Assembly (NCBI RefSeq): GCF_001189845.1
Contig: NZ_LFLZ01000077.1
Location: 1 to 40,084, forward strand
Source of the DNA: Bradyrhizobium tropiciagri
Lineage (GTDB): Bacteria; Pseudomonadota; Alphaproteobacteria; Rhizobiales; Xanthobacteraceae
DNA: 40,084 nt
Direction: 5' to 3'
Part shown: one piece after another, positions 1-8,786 of the stretch
Numbering within the stretch: the first letter of the stretch is position 1
Layout of the letters: every line of letters begins with the position of its first letter
Notes under the pieces: model-generated
Seen by the model: only the letters and a program-made list of their open reading frames with translations
Told to the model about the DNA's origin: nothing
Database searches by the model: none
Made by a program: the position numbers and the translations under genes

Positions 1-6
1 CCCCCC

Positions 7-65
7 GTCACCCGGATCGCATCTTCGATGCGATCCGACCTCTCCCCGCACGCGGGGCGAGGTGA
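7..65. repeat. Palindromic intergenic repeat, family A copy 1
   Basis: Two hairpins in a row. Positions 14-23 (GGATCGCATC) pair perfectly with 27-36 around a 3-base loop, and 44-49 (CCCCGC) pair with 52-57 (GCGGGG). The flanking words CACCCG and CCTCTCCCCGC recur in the copy at 2046-2109. Non-coding REP-like element; no function can be read from the sequence. Confidence 0.7.
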
Positions 66-96
66 AGCGGAGACCGTTGTTCCATTTCGGCCTTTA

Positions 97-120
97 ATCC
101 CTCCCCTCGCGGGGAGGGAT
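97..120. repeat. Perfect 10-bp hairpin upstream of the acyl-CoA synthetase
   Basis: ATCCCTCCCC at 97-106 pairs exactly with GGGGAGGGAT at 111-120 around a TCGC loop. No long T run follows, so it may be a repeat unit rather than an intrinsic terminator. It is related to the CCTCCCC/GGGGAGG palindromes at the right end of the window. Confidence 0.55.
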
Positions 121-219
121 CTTTCATACCCGCCATAGGTCGGGCCTGTCCTGCCAGTGCCAAACGACTAAGATCGCCCAAAAAAGTGCGACACGAACAC
201 GACCAGGAGGAGGACGAGC

Positions 220-1920
220 TTGGCACCCACACCCAAGGCAGACAGCTATGTCTGCGGCATTTCCGATACGCCGCTGCTCGGCGAAACCATCGGCCGCAGC
301 CTCGACCGCGCACGCGCGCGCTGGGGCGACCGCGAGGCGCTGGTCTCGCCCAGCCACAATGTGCGCTGGACGTGGAACGAGTTCGCCGAGCGGGTCGAGG
401 CGCTGGCGGCGGGATTCCTTGCGCTCGGCCTGCAACGCGGCGAGCGGATCGGCATCTGGTCGCTGAACCGGCCGGAATGGACGCTGACGCAATTCGCCGC
501 GGCGAAAGCCGGGCTGATCCTCGTCACCATCAATCCGGCCTATCGCCTCAGTGAGCTCGAATTCGCACTCGGCAAGGTCGGCTGCGCCGCGATCGTGACG
601 GCGACCGCGTTCAAGACCTCGGCCTATATGGAGATGATCAACACGCTGCTGCCCGAGCTTGCGAGCTCCGAGCCCGGTCAACTGCGATCAGCGCGGCTGC
701 CGCAACTGCGCGCCGTGATTCAGATCGGCGGACCGGCGGCGCCGGGCACCGTTCCGTTCGAGCAGGTATCGCAGATGGGCGGCGAGCGCCATCGCGAGCA
801 GCTTGCCGCGCTCGGCACGAGCCTGCAATTCGACGACCCCGTCAACATCCAGTTCACCAGCGGCACCACCGGCTCCCCCAAGGGCGTGACGCTGACCCAT
901 CACAACATCCTCAACAATGGCTACTTCACCGGCCGCGCGATGCGCCTGACCGAGCAGGACCGCATCTGCATTCCGGTGCCGCTCTATCACTGCTTCGGCA
1001 TGGTGATGGGCAACCTCGCTTCCGTCACGCTCGGCACCACCATGGTCTATCCCGGCGAAGGTTTTGATCCCTTGGCGACGCTGACGACGATCGCGCAGGA
1101 GCAATGCACGACGCTCTACGGCGTGCCGACCATGTTCATCGCTGAGCTCGATCATCCGGAGTTTTCGCGCTTCGACCTGTCCTCGCTGCGCACCGGCATC
1201 ATGGCCGGCGCGCCCTGCCCGATCGAGGTGATGAAGCGCGTCAACACCGAGATGAACATGCGCGAGGTGACGATCGCCTACGGCATGACCGAAACCAGCC
1301 CGGTGAGCTTCCAGAGCGCGACCGACGATCCCTTGGAACGCCGCGTCTCCACCGTCGGCCGCATCCATCCGCATGTCGAGGTCAAGGTGGTCGACCTCGA
1401 CGGCAAGGTGGTGCCGCGCGGCGAACGCGGCGAGCTCTGCACCCGCGGCTACAGCGTGATGCTCGGCTATTGGGACGAGAAGGAGAAGACCGCAGACGTG
1501 CTCGACGCCAATGGCTGGATGCACACCGGCGATCTCGCCGTGATCGACGACGAGGGCTATTGCAACATCGTCGGCCGCATCAAGGACATGGTGATCCGCG
1601 GCGGCGAGAACCTCTATCCGCGCGAGATCGAGGAATTCCTCTACCGCCATCCCAAGATCCAGGACGTCCAGATCTTCGGCGTCGCAGACAGCCGTTACGG
1701 CGAGGAATTGTGCGCCTGGGTCAGGGTCAGGCAGGGCGAGACGCTGACCGCAGACGAGGTCCGCGCCTTCTGCCAGGGCCAGATCGCCCACAACAAGATC
1801 CCGCGCTATGTCGAGTTCGTCGAGGAATTCCCGATGACCGTGACCGGCAAGATTCAGAAATTCGTGATGCGCGACGCGGTCGAGAAGCGGCTGGGATTGA
1901 AGGCGGCGAAGACCGCGTGA
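220..1920 (+). CDS. Acyl-CoA synthetase (AMP-binding, FadD/ACSF2-like)
   Basis: Predicted to activate a medium- or long-chain carboxylic acid to its CoA thioester through an acyl-AMP intermediate. The 566-residue protein is full length for the ANL superfamily. Visible motifs: phosphate loop FTSGTTGSPKG at residues 212-222, YGMTETSP near 354, GWMHTGD near 432, the hinge GRIKDMVIRGGENLYP from 452, and the adenylation lysine in TGKIQK at 544. The TTG start at 220 is chosen because an AGGAGGAGG ribosome site lies just upstream and the protein begins in a family-like way there. The gene is monocistronic and converges on the kinase at 2123. Exact substrate cannot be told; a fatty acid or branched short/medium acid is most likely. 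Confidence 0.9.
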   Translation: MAPTPKADSYVCGISDTPLLGETIGRSLDRARARWGDREALVSPSHNVRWTWNEFAERVEALAAGFLALGLQRGERIGIWSLNRPEWTLTQFAAAKAGLILVTINPAYRLSELEFALGKVGCAAIVTATAFKTSAYMEMINTLLPELASSEPGQLRSARLPQLRAVIQIGGPAAPGTVPFEQVSQMGGERHREQLAALGTSLQFDDPVNIQFTSGTTGSPKGVTLTHHNILNNGYFTGRAMRLTEQDRICIPVPLYHCFGMVMGNLASVTLGTTMVYPGEGFDPLATLTTIAQEQCTTLYGVPTMFIAELDHPEFSRFDLSSLRTGIMAGAPCPIEVMKRVNTEMNMREVTIAYGMTETSPVSFQSATDDPLERRVSTVGRIHPHVEVKVVDLDGKVVPRGERGELCTRGYSVMLGYWDEKEKTADVLDANGWMHTGDLAVIDDEGYCNIVGRIKDMVIRGGENLYPREIEEFLYRHPKIQDVQIFGVADSRYGEELCAWVRVRQGETLTADEVRAFCQGQIAHNKIPRYVEFVEEFPMTVTGKIQKFVMRDAVEKRLGLKAAKTA

Positions 1921-1929
1921 GGCTCTTCT

Positions 1930-2007
1930 CCCTCGCCCCGCTCTCTTGTCCGCCGAAGCCCGCCTTCGGGCGAAGGCGGATGCGGGGAGAGGGTCGGGGT
2001 GAGGGGC
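1930..2007. repeat. Imperfect inverted repeat after the acyl-CoA synthetase
   Basis: CCCTCGCCCCGCTCT near 1930 is roughly complementary to GGGGAGAGGGTCGGGGTGAGGG near 1984-2005. It encloses a smaller GAAGCCCG/CGGGC hairpin at 1954-1971. It lies between two convergent genes and may help end transcription from both sides, though no T run is present. Confidence 0.5.
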
Positions 2008-2045
2008 TGCTTCCGCGAATGAGATCGAGCTGAGTACGCGGAGAC

Positions 2046-2109
2046 TCCCCCTCACCCGTAATGCATCTGTCGATGCATTACGGCCTCTCCCCGCAAGCGG
2101 GCGAGGCAA
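2046..2109. repeat. Palindromic intergenic repeat, family A copy 2
   Basis: CGTAATGCATC at 2057-2067 pairs perfectly with GATGCATTACG at 2072-2082, followed by CGGCCTCTCCCCGC and GCGGGCGAGG. The architecture matches 7-65, but the outer stem sequence is different and still fully paired, so the fold rather than the sequence is conserved. Confidence 0.7.
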
Positions 2110-2122
2110 GAAAGAGCTGCGG

Positions 2123-3124
2123 CTAAACCAGCAACCCCTGCTGCTTCGCCAGATCCTTCAGCGACACCAGCGGCCGGGCGCCGATGTGCTGGATCACTTC
2201 GGCGGCGGCGAGTGCGCCGAGCCGGCCGGCGTTCTCATGGCCGACATTGCGCACGAGGCCGACCAGGAAACCGGCGGCGAACAGGTCGCCGGCGCCGGTG
2301 GTGTCGACGAGCTTGTCGATCGGCGAGGCCGGCGCCGATACGACGCCGTCGCCTGATGTCACGACGCAGCCCTTCTCGCTGCGGGTGACGACGCCGAGCT
2401 TGGTGTCCTTGCCGAACTGCTTCAGCGCGGTGTCGAAGTCGGAGGTCTGGTACAGCGAGTGCAGCTCGGACTCGTTTGAAAACACCAGGTCCACGATACC
2501 CCTGCGCATCAGGTCCAGGAATTCGTCGCGGTAGCGATCGACGCAGAACGAATCCGACAGCGTCAGCGCGACCTGGCGGCCCGCGCCATGCGCGATATCA
2601 GCCGCCTTCACGAAGGCGTCCTTGGCGTTCTTCGGGTCCCAGAGATAGCCTTCGAGATAGATGATGCTGGCGGCCGCGATCTGGGCCGGATCGATGTCGT
2701 CGGGTGTCAGGTCCTGCGCGGCGCCGAGATAGGTGTTCATGGTGCGCTCGCCGTCCGGCGTCACCAGGATGTAGGAGCAGCCGGTGGCCGGGCCGGCCTT
2801 GGCCGGCGCGGTGTCGAAGGTGACGCCGGCGGCGCGGATGTCGTGGACGTAGAGCTTGCCGATCTGGTCGTCCTTGACCTTGCCGACATAGGCGGCGCGG
2901 GCGCCGAGATTACCGACGCCGACGATGGTGTTGGCGGCCGAACCGCCCGACATCTCGGTCGCCACGCCCATGTCGCTGTAGATCGCGGTGGCACGCGTCT
3001 CGTCGATCAGCTGCATCGAGCCCTTGGTCATGCCGTGACGGGCAAGGAATGCCTCATCTGTTTGCACCAGCACGTCAAAGATCGCGTTGCCGATCCCGAG
3101 AACGTCATATTTTGCGTCAGCCAT
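2123..3124 (-). CDS. PfkB-family kinase, probably adenosine kinase
   Basis: Ribokinase/PfkB-fold sugar or nucleoside kinase of 333 residues. The N-terminal substrate motif GGSAANT is at 60-66. The C-terminal ATP/anion-hole motif DTTGAGD is at 274-280, with Asp280 as the expected catalytic base. Rhizobial orthologues with this N-terminus are usually called adenosine kinase, which converts adenosine to AMP in purine salvage; that substrate is inferred from family resemblance only. The ATG at 3124 is preferred over an upstream in-frame start at 3172, because family homology begins at MADAKYDVLGIGNA and a GCAGG ribosome site precedes it. It converges with the acyl-CoA synthetase across a repeat-filled gap. 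Confidence 0.85.
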   Translation of the reverse strand: MADAKYDVLGIGNAIFDVLVQTDEAFLARHGMTKGSMQLIDETRATAIYSDMGVATEMSGGSAANTIVGVGNLGARAAYVGKVKDDQIGKLYVHDIRAAGVTFDTAPAKAGPATGCSYILVTPDGERTMNTYLGAAQDLTPDDIDPAQIAAASIIYLEGYLWDPKNAKDAFVKAADIAHGAGRQVALTLSDSFCVDRYRDEFLDLMRRGIVDLVFSNESELHSLYQTSDFDTALKQFGKDTKLGVVTRSEKGCVVTSGDGVVSAPASPIDKLVDTTGAGDLFAAGFLVGLVRNVGHENAGRLGALAAAEVIQHIGARPLVSLKDLAKQQGLLV

Positions 3125-3236
3125 AGACCTGCCCTGTGTTAACGCCACCCAACAAGAGCCGCGACCTATCACGTTACGCCTAGCGCCAGCAAGGGAAGCG
3201 GGCTGCCAGTTCCGTCATCGCAACGCGCTTTTGACC

Positions 3237-3370
3237 CGTCATCCCCGCGCAAAGGCGAAGCCTTTGTCGCTGGAGGCGCGAGCCTCTTTGGCGAGCCTCG
3301 AAGGGTGCACGGCCCCACTCTGGCCGATTCATCCTTCGAGGCTCGCTCCGCTCGCGCCTCAGGATGACGG
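3237..3370. repeat. Composite inverted repeat between kinase and murJ
   Basis: CCGTCAT at 3237-3243 mirrors ATGACGG at 3364-3370. Inside, GCGAGCCTCGAAGG at 3291-3304 is exactly complementary to CCTTCGAGGCTCGC at 3333-3346. The same word set (CCTTCGAG, CCTCAGGATGACGG) recurs at 19564-19675. The rest of the 316-base gap 3125-3440 shows no gene; it must hold the promoters of the two divergent genes. Confidence 0.65.
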
Positions 3371-3440
3371 ATTGGCACTTGGTCCGGGCTTCGAAAGGAG
3401 TGCCGCTGGCAGTAGGGCGCGCGACTGCTATAGAGACACC

Positions 3441-4979
3441 ATGTTCCGCTCCTTCCTCACCGTCTCCTCGGGAACGCTGGCCTCGCGACTGCTCGGCTTC
3501 GTGCGCGATTCCGTGATCGCGGCGCTGCTTGGCGCGGGGCCGGTGGCGGATGCGTTCCTGGCAGCATTCCAGCTTGTGAATGTGGTGCGACGGCTACTCG
3601 CCGAGGGCGGGCTGAATGCCGCCCTGGTGCCGGCATGGCTGAAGGTACGCGACGCCGACGGAGTGGACGCGGCAACCGCGTTTGCCGGCCGCGTGCTCGG
3701 CACCGTCAGCGCCGCAGTCATCGCAGCCGCGCTCGTGATCGGCGCGCTGATGCCGCTGGTTATCGCCGCGATCGCGCCTGGTTTCGTCGGCTGCGACACC
3801 CTGCAACTAGCCGTCGACAACGCAAGGCTGATGCTGCCTTATCTCGCCTTCGCCGGCCCGGTCACCGTAATGATGGCGCTGCTCAACGCGCAGGGGCGCT
3901 TCGCGCTGACCGCGTTCTCGCCGCTGCTGTTCAACATCGCGCTGATAGCAGTGATGGCCGTGCTGCTGGCGCGGCAGCAGGAGCCGGTGCAGGCCGCGCT
4001 GGTCATGGCAGCCACGATCGGCGTCGCCGGATTTCTGCAACTGTCGATGTTGGCGCTGCGCGGTGCAAAGCTCGCTTCGCCGCTTCGCATCGCCCTCGAT
4101 CCCGAGATACGCGGCTTTCTCGGCCGCGCGGTCCCCGGCATGGTCGCGAGCAGCGCGCCGCAATGGCTCATGGTCGCCGGCGCGGTGATCGCGTCGACCT
4201 CGCCGTCGGCTGTGTCGTGGCTCTATTTCGCCAACCGATTGCTCGAATTGCCGCTCGGCATCGTCGGCGTCGCGATGGGCACCGTGCTGATCCCGGAGAT
4301 GACGCGCGCCGTGCGCAGCGGCGAGCCTGCGGCGATCGCGCATGCCGAATCGCGCGCACTCGAGCTTGCGGCCGGGCTGGCGCTGCCGGCAACGCTCGGC
4401 CTGATGGTGCTGAGCGAGCCGATCGTGCGGATGCTGTTCGAGCGCGGCGCATTCACGGCGGAGGATAGCGCGGCAACCGCGCAGGCCCTGATCTGGCTGA
4501 CGCTGGCCTTGCCGGCGCATGTGCTGGTGAAGGCGCTGTCGCCGGCATTCTTTGCCCGCGAGGACACGCTGACGCCGCTGTTTGCGACGTTGAAGGCCAT
4601 CGTGGTCGCGATCGCGGCGGCCTTCCTGCTCGGCCGCATCTTCGGCGCCGGCGGCATTGCCGCAGGCATTGCGCTCGGCGCCTGGAGCAATGCGCTGGCG
4701 CTGATCCGCAGGGGTGCCTCGACCTTCGGCTTCTCGATCGATGCCGAGGCGCGTCGCCGGTTGCCGCGCATCCTGGGCGCAGCGCTCGCAATGGGCGCCC
4801 TGCTCTGGCTCGCAGAGGGCGCGCTGCCGGCCGCCGGAGACCACGGTTTGGTACGCGCAGCCGCCCTGCTCGTGCTGATCGCGGCCGGCATCGCCGGTTA
4901 CGGGCTGTTCTTGCAGCTTTTCGGCGTCACCGGCTGGCGCGAAGCGGTTAACGCCGTCAGGCAAAGACGTCCCGCCTGA
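3441..4979 (+). CDS. murJ: Lipid II flippase MurJ (MviN)
   Basis: Integral inner-membrane protein of 512 residues, the usual MurJ size, predicted to flip lipid II to the periplasm for peptidoglycan synthesis. It opens with the family pattern MFRSFLTVSSGTLASRLLGF and has the conserved region VVRRLLAEGGLNAALVPAW near residues 50-70. About 14 hydrophobic segments follow along its length, fitting the MOP exporter fold. The ATG at 3441 is chosen because upstream in-frame sequence is repeat-derived. It lies 66 bases before trpS on the same strand; a murJ-trpS pair is common in rhizobia. Confidence 0.92.
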   Translation: MFRSFLTVSSGTLASRLLGFVRDSVIAALLGAGPVADAFLAAFQLVNVVRRLLAEGGLNAALVPAWLKVRDADGVDAATAFAGRVLGTVSAAVIAAALVIGALMPLVIAAIAPGFVGCDTLQLAVDNARLMLPYLAFAGPVTVMMALLNAQGRFALTAFSPLLFNIALIAVMAVLLARQQEPVQAALVMAATIGVAGFLQLSMLALRGAKLASPLRIALDPEIRGFLGRAVPGMVASSAPQWLMVAGAVIASTSPSAVSWLYFANRLLELPLGIVGVAMGTVLIPEMTRAVRSGEPAAIAHAESRALELAAGLALPATLGLMVLSEPIVRMLFERGAFTAEDSAATAQALIWLTLALPAHVLVKALSPAFFAREDTLTPLFATLKAIVVAIAAAFLLGRIFGAGGIAAGIALGAWSNALALIRRGASTFGFSIDAEARRRLPRILGAALAMGALLWLAEGALPAAGDHGLVRAAALLVLIAAGIAGYGLFLQLFGVTGWREAVNAVRQRRPA

Positions 4980-5045
4980 CTTGCGCGCGCGGGGCTTAAG
5001 TGGCAAACGACGCCGCAAAAGCGGCCATTTCCGGGAAATACCACC

Positions 5046-6098
5046 ATGGCGTTCGTTGAACGGGTCTTCTCAGGCGTCCAGCCGACGGGCAATCTGCACC
5101 TCGGCAACTACCTCGGCGCCATCGTCAACTTCGTGAAGATGCAGCAGACCCATAACTGCATCTATTGCGTCGTCGACATGCACGCGATCACGCAGGGCGT
5201 CGAGGTCTGGGGCGGCCCGGCCGAGCTCGCGCGCAACACCCGCGAGGTGACCGCGGCCTTCATCGCCGCCGGCATCGACGCCAAGAAGCACATCGTGTTC
5301 AACCAGAGCCAGATCGCCGGTCATGCCGAGCTGACCTGGATCTTCAACTGCGTCGCGCGCATCGGCTGGCTGAACCGCATGACCCAGTTCAAGGAGAAGG
5401 CCGGCAAGGACCGCGAGAACGCGTCCGTCGGCCTCTACGACTATCCGGTGCTGATGGCTGCCGACATCCTGCTGTACCGCGCCACCCATGTGCCTGTGGG
5501 CGAGGACCAGAAGCAGCATCTGGAGCTGTCCCGCGACATCGCGCAGAAGTTCAACAACGACTTCGGTGATTCTATTCGCGGTCATGGTTTTGCCGACGGG
5601 CTGCTCTTCCCGCAGCCCGAGCCACTGATCACGGGGCCGGCGACGCGGGTGATGAGCCTGCGCGACGGCACCAAGAAGATGTCGAAGTCGGACGCATCGG
5701 ACAATTCGCGCATCAACCTCACCGACGACGCCGACACCATCGCGCAGAAGATCCGCAAGGCGAAGACCGATCCGGAGCCGCTGCCGTCGGAGGAGAAGGG
5801 CCTGGAGACTCGCCCCGAGGCCGACAATCTGGTCGGCATCTACGCGGCGCTCGCCGGCATCTCCAAGCAGGAGGTGCTGACCCAGTTCGGCGGCGGGCAG
5901 TTCTCCAGCTTCAAGAACGCGCTGGTCGAGGTTTGCGTCGCAAAACTGGCGCCGATCGCCTCCGAGATGAAGAAGCTGGTTGCCGACCCCGGCCATGTCG
6001 ATTCGATCCTGGCGGACGGCGCCAACCGCGCCCGCGGCATCGCCGACGAGACCATGCGCATTACCAAGGACATCGTCGGCTTCATCCGCCCGCGCTAA
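5046..6098 (+). CDS. trpS: Tryptophanyl-tRNA synthetase
   Basis: Class I aminoacyl-tRNA synthetase charging tRNA-Trp, 350 residues, full length. The HIGH-type signature is HLGN at residues 18-21 within PTGNLHLGNYLGA, and the KMSKS loop is exact at 211-215. The conserved DYPVLMAADILLY and VPVGEDQKQHLEL stretches that form the tryptophan pocket are intact. The ATG at 5046 follows the compact murJ-trpS spacer. Cytosolic and expected to be essential. Confidence 0.97.
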   Translation: MAFVERVFSGVQPTGNLHLGNYLGAIVNFVKMQQTHNCIYCVVDMHAITQGVEVWGGPAELARNTREVTAAFIAAGIDAKKHIVFNQSQIAGHAELTWIFNCVARIGWLNRMTQFKEKAGKDRENASVGLYDYPVLMAADILLYRATHVPVGEDQKQHLELSRDIAQKFNNDFGDSIRGHGFADGLLFPQPEPLITGPATRVMSLRDGTKKMSKSDASDNSRINLTDDADTIAQKIRKAKTDPEPLPSEEKGLETRPEADNLVGIYAALAGISKQEVLTQFGGGQFSSFKNALVEVCVAKLAPIASEMKKLVADPGHVDSILADGANRARGIADETMRITKDIVGFIRPR

Positions 6099-6186
6099 CG
6101 CGCAAGCCGGCAACTGTGCACTTCCTCTCCCAAACGGCGAGGGAGTATGGCAGCATGGGTTGGTTTGGTTCAGCACCGGGACATGC

Positions 6187-6681
6187 ATGACCACCCAGCG
6201 ACGAAGCTACGAGACAGGTCACAAGCCGAAATGCCTCGTCATCGTTGACGACACGGCGGAATGGGACCGCGCGGTGTATTACGCCAGCCGATGGGCCATC
6301 CGGGTCGGCGGCGGCGTCGTGATGCTGCGGGTGATCGAGACCGAGGACCAGAACCAGCAATGGCTCGGGGTCGCCGACATCATGCGCGCCGAGGCCGAGG
6401 AGGCCGCCAATGAGGCGCTCGACCGCGCCGCCGGCCGCGCCAACGGAATCGCCGCGATCACCCCGGAGCGGGCGATTCGCGAGGGCGACCCGACCGAGCA
6501 GATCCTCGACGTGATCGACAAGGACGTCGATATCGCGATGCTGGTGCTGGCGGCCAATCCGGGCCCCGAAGGGCCCGGGCCGATCATCACCACGATGGCC
6601 AAGACCATGGGGGCGTTCCCGATCCCGGTGACCATTGTGCCCGGCGGCCTGACCGACGCCGAGATCGACGCCCTGTCGTAA
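6187..6681 (+). CDS. Universal stress protein family (UspA-like)
   Basis: A 164-residue single-domain protein of the Usp fold. It opens with CLVIVDDTAEWDRAVYYASR, the strand-helix that starts the family. It then has VVMLRVIETED, the EGDPTEQILDVIDKDVDIAMLVLAA segment, and ends with PIPVTIVPGGL. The classical ATP-binding GxxGxnnGxxS stretch is replaced by NPGPEGPGP, so nucleotide binding is uncertain. The ATG at 6187 is the first start that gives only family sequence. It lies 88 bases after trpS, and its role is probably stress survival; the exact function cannot be read. Confidence 0.82.
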   Translation: MTTQRRSYETGHKPKCLVIVDDTAEWDRAVYYASRWAIRVGGGVVMLRVIETEDQNQQWLGVADIMRAEAEEAANEALDRAAGRANGIAAITPERAIREGDPTEQILDVIDKDVDIAMLVLAANPGPEGPGPIITTMAKTMGAFPIPVTIVPGGLTDAEIDALS

Positions 6682-6824
6682 GCGGGATCGGCCCTGAAAC
6701 CGCTCCAGAGCATGGGTACGGGCCTGGAACCGCGGTTTTGCGGCTTGATCGCGGGCTTTTTAATTGCCATTTCATGGGGGAACCCAACGCGCCGGCCTTG
6801 AACCGGCGACGCCGGAGACAGCAA

Positions 6825-7394
6825 ATGTTCATTCAGACCGAAGCTACACCCAATCCCGCCACCCTGAAATTCATCCCGGGCCGCCTGGTGCTCGACAGCG
6901 GGACCATGGAATTCTCGTCGGCCGAATCCGCCGCACGCTCGCCGCTCGCCGAACGGCTGTTCGCCGTATCAGGCGTCACCGGCGTGTTCTACGGCGCCGA
7001 CTTCATCACCGTAACCAAGGCGGACGGCGACTGGCAGCACCTCAAGCCCGCGATCCTCGGCGCCATCATGGAGCATTACATGTCCGGCGCGCCGCTGCTC
7101 GCCGACGGCACCGCTGGTAGCGACGACATCAGCGACGAGGCAGACGAGTTCTTCGACGAGGCCGACGCCGAGACGGTCGAGCAGATCAAGGACCTGATCG
7201 AGACCCGCGTGCGTCCGGCGGTCGCCAATGACGGCGGCGACATCACCTTCCGCGGCTTCAAGGACGGCATCGTCTATCTCAACATGAAGGGCTCCTGCGC
7301 CGGTTGCCCGTCATCGACCGCAACCTTGCAACACGGCATCCAGAACCTGCTCCGGCACTTCGTACCCGACGTGCAGGAAGTCCGGCCGATGTAA
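6825..7394 (+). CDS. Nfu-type Fe-S cluster scaffold/carrier (NifU C-terminal family)
   Basis: A 189-residue protein with two domains. The N-terminal Nfu_N domain starts MFIQTEATPNPATLKFIPG. The C-terminal NifU-like domain (about 115-185) carries the cluster-binding CAGC motif at residues 158-161, in GSCAGCPSS. The family receives a 4Fe-4S cluster and hands it to target enzymes; MiaB, encoded 3 kb downstream, is a plausible client but that link is inference. A GGAGA ribosome site precedes the ATG at 6825. An in-frame upstream extension to 6738 lacks family similarity and was not used. Confidence 0.92.
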   Translation: MFIQTEATPNPATLKFIPGRLVLDSGTMEFSSAESAARSPLAERLFAVSGVTGVFYGADFITVTKADGDWQHLKPAILGAIMEHYMSGAPLLADGTAGSDDISDEADEFFDEADAETVEQIKDLIETRVRPAVANDGGDITFRGFKDGIVYLNMKGSCAGCPSSTATLQHGIQNLLRHFVPDVQEVRPM

Positions 7395-7403
7395 TTTGCG
7401 CCG

Positions 7404-7428
7404 GGTGGGCCGCCACGCGTAGCCCACC
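7404..7428. repeat. Hairpin after the nfu gene
   Basis: GGTGGGC at 7404-7410 pairs with GCCCACC at 7422-7428, followed by TTCG and no T run. A related GGTGGGCAA word occurs at 7449. The 160-base spacer before tsaB otherwise shows no gene. Confidence 0.45.
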
Positions 7429-7554
7429 TTCGATACGACACAGTTGATGGTGGGCAATGCACTGCGCTGCTTTGCCCGCCTGAGAGGGGGGACGAACAGT
7501 GAGCCGGCGAATCGGAAATGGTTCGGACCTTCCGTTCGCCCTGACGTTTGCCCC

Positions 7555-8250
7555 ATGATGATTCTCGCCATCGATACCGCGCTCGACGCCTGCTCCGCGG
7601 CGGTGCTCGACACCACCTCCGGCAACACAATCGCGATCGAATCGCAGGCGATGCAGCGCGGCCATGCCGAGGCGCTGATGCCGCTGATCGCGCGGGTGAT
7701 GAAGGAGAGCGGCATCGGCTTTGCGGGGCTTGACCGCATCGCCGTCACCACCGGCCCCGGCAGTTTCACCGGCCTGCGCGTCGGCCTCTCGGCGGCACGC
7801 GGCATCGCGCTCGCCGCGTCCAAGCCGGTCGTCGGGCTGTCGACGCTCGCCGCTTACGCTGCGCCCGTGGTTGCCGAGAATGGCGAGAATCCGATCCTGT
7901 CCGCGATCGATGCGCGGCACGATCACGTCTATTTCCAACTGGTGGGCGGCGACGGCAGCTTGATGCTCAAGCCGAAGGTGGCGCCGATCGCGGAAGCGCT
8001 CGAAGCCGCCCAATACGGCGCACTGCATCTGGTCGGCAACGCCGCCAATATCCTCGCCGAGCGCTGGCCCGCCGACGCAACGCCACCGGTGAAGGTTGAC
8101 GGGCAGCCCGCGCCCGACATCACCTGGGTCGCCTGGGTCGGCGCGGCCGTCGATCCCGAAACTGCGCCGCCGCGTCCGTTCTATCTGCGCGCCCCCGATG
8201 CGAAGCCACCGAAGGATCGCCTCGTCATCAGCGCGCCGCCATCGACATGA
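7555..8250 (+). CDS. tsaB: TsaB, tRNA t6A37 biosynthesis partner protein
   Basis: A 231-residue member of the TsaB/YeaZ branch of the ASKHA fold, which binds TsaD and TsaE and is needed for threonylcarbamoyl-adenosine 37 formation in ANN-decoding tRNAs. It opens with MILAIDTALDACSAAV, the phosphate-1 strand, and has the hallmark TGPGSFTGLRVGLSAARGIA near residues 64-83. Two adjacent ATGs (7555, 7558) are equally possible. Its stop overlaps the rimI start by 4 bases, the common tsaB-rimI pairing, which implies translational coupling. Confidence 0.94.
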   Translation: MMILAIDTALDACSAAVLDTTSGNTIAIESQAMQRGHAEALMPLIARVMKESGIGFAGLDRIAVTTGPGSFTGLRVGLSAARGIALAASKPVVGLSTLAAYAAPVVAENGENPILSAIDARHDHVYFQLVGGDGSLMLKPKVAPIAEALEAAQYGALHLVGNAANILAERWPADATPPVKVDGQPAPDITWVAWVGAAVDPETAPPRPFYLRAPDAKPPKDRLVISAPPST

Positions 8251-8732
8251 GCGGCTGGCTGTCGCGATGGTGGGGCGGCGGCACGCCCGCGGTCGAGGCC
8301 GCATCGCTGCGTGATGCGGCGCGGCTCGCCCAATTGCACGGCGCGTCGTTTCATCGCGGCTGGGGCGAGGGCGAATTCGAGGCGATGCTGACCGAGCGCA
8401 ACACGCTGGTGCATCGGCTGCGGCAGGGACGCAAGGTGATCGGCTTTGCGGTGTCGCGGATGGCCGCGGACGAAGCGGAAATCCTGTCGATTGCGATCGA
8501 TTCCAATCAGCGCGGGCGCGGCCTGTCGCGCGACCTGCTGTTGACCCATCTCGGCCATCTTGCCGGCCGCGGCATCCGCACCATCTTCCTCGAAGTGGAA
8601 GAGAACAATCAGCCGGCGCGACGGCTCTATGAAGGGGCCGGATTCGGCGTGATCGGGCGCCGCGAACGCTATTACAAGCAGCCCGGCGGGGAACATTTGA
8701 ACGCGCTTCTGATGCGGCGCGACTTGTCGTAA
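8247..8732 (+). CDS. rimI: RimI-type ribosomal-protein alanine N-acetyltransferase
   Basis: A GNAT acetyltransferase of 161 residues. The acetyl-CoA binding motif A is seen as SIAIDSNQRGRGLSRDLLLTHL (about 81-102), followed by FLEVEENNQPARRLYEGAGF, the RimI hallmark, and a RRERYY segment. The family acetylates the N-terminus of ribosomal protein S18. The start overlaps the tsaB stop (ATGA), so it is co-translated. Confidence 0.9.
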   Translation: MSGWLSRWWGGGTPAVEAASLRDAARLAQLHGASFHRGWGEGEFEAMLTERNTLVHRLRQGRKVIGFAVSRMAADEAEILSIAIDSNQRGRGLSRDLLLTHLGHLAGRGIRTIFLEVEENNQPARRLYEGAGFGVIGRRERYYKQPGGEHLNALLMRRDLS

Positions 8733-8786
8733 CATCGGCGCGGTGGCAGAACAGCGCCCTGCTCTGCCACTTAAGGCTTTGGACCT

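Noticed and set aside
6728..6760. Terminator after the universal stress protein gene
   Set aside because: A run of five Ts at 6756-6760 exists, but no stem ends next to it; the AACCGCGGTT palindrome is too far upstream.
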